Below are positions 15,035-15,036 of a stretch of 15,036 bases of DNA, in pieces. The DNA comes from Stramenopiles sp. TOSAG23-6 (Eukaryota > Sar). A model generated the notes under the pieces. That model worked only from the letters and a program-made list of their open reading frames with translations. It did not search any database and had not been told where the DNA came from. The translations under genes were made by a program, and so were the position numbers. The number at the start of each line of letters is the position of its first letter. Positions within the stretch are counted from its first letter, which is position 1. The stretch is taken from NCBI GenBank assembly GCA_900128565.1, contig LT636130.1, forward strand, positions 1-15,036, read 5' to 3'.

Positions 15035-15036
15035 AT

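Overview
This is an AT-rich nuclear fragment from a microbial eukaryote. The proteins are eukaryotic: UTP23, a DHHC S-acyltransferase, a TALE homeodomain protein, a PPR protein, an FMO-like enzyme and an ArgRS with a likely targeting presequence. Introns interrupt most genes. The TALE helix (NWFTNARKRLW) and the introner content would fit a marine stramenopile or another introner-bearing protist lineage, but I cannot assign it. Four N bases in one intron suggest a draft or single-cell/metagenomic assembly.

Seven genes lie on strictly alternating strands, so they form divergent and convergent pairs: FMO-like oxygenase (-, runs off the left edge); EF-hand/PDZ-like myristoylation-motif scaffold (+, one 1053-codon exon); arginyl-tRNA synthetase (-, six exons, 842 aa, with an internal DUF5522/C1orf53-like module); PPR protein (+, two exons); UTP23 (-, one exon); DHHC S-acyltransferase (+, five exons, 573 aa); TALE homeodomain protein (-, upstream exon(s) beyond the right edge). 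Three short divergent gaps (853-1087, 7436-7743, 9924-10189) must hold the promoters.

The main discovery is that every intron I can identify belongs to one related repeat family of about 87-104 bp. There are fourteen copies, called IE0-IE13 here; IE0 is cut by the window edge. Complete copies begin near GTATG and end near AATAC in the sense direction, carry an internal CTAAC branch-point-like motif, and always lie sense to the host gene. In eleven copies the element is flanked by an exact 2-bp direct duplication. Removing element plus one duplicate restores the frame: five times in ArgRS, four in the DHHC gene, once each in the FMO and PPR genes. These are introners: transposon-like intron-generating elements. 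Their ends are not GT-AG. No AG is available at the 3' boundary, and in IE6 no GT is available at the 5' boundary. The sequence therefore implies either an unusual spliceosome or splice-site definition by terminal inverted repeats.

Secondary points of interest are the DUF5522 insertion in ArgRS, a DHHC catalytic motif assembled across an intron in a protein lacking most zinc ligands, a possible second degenerate homeodomain, loss of the UTP23 zinc-finger ligands, and a telomere-like (CCCTAA) run inside one introner.
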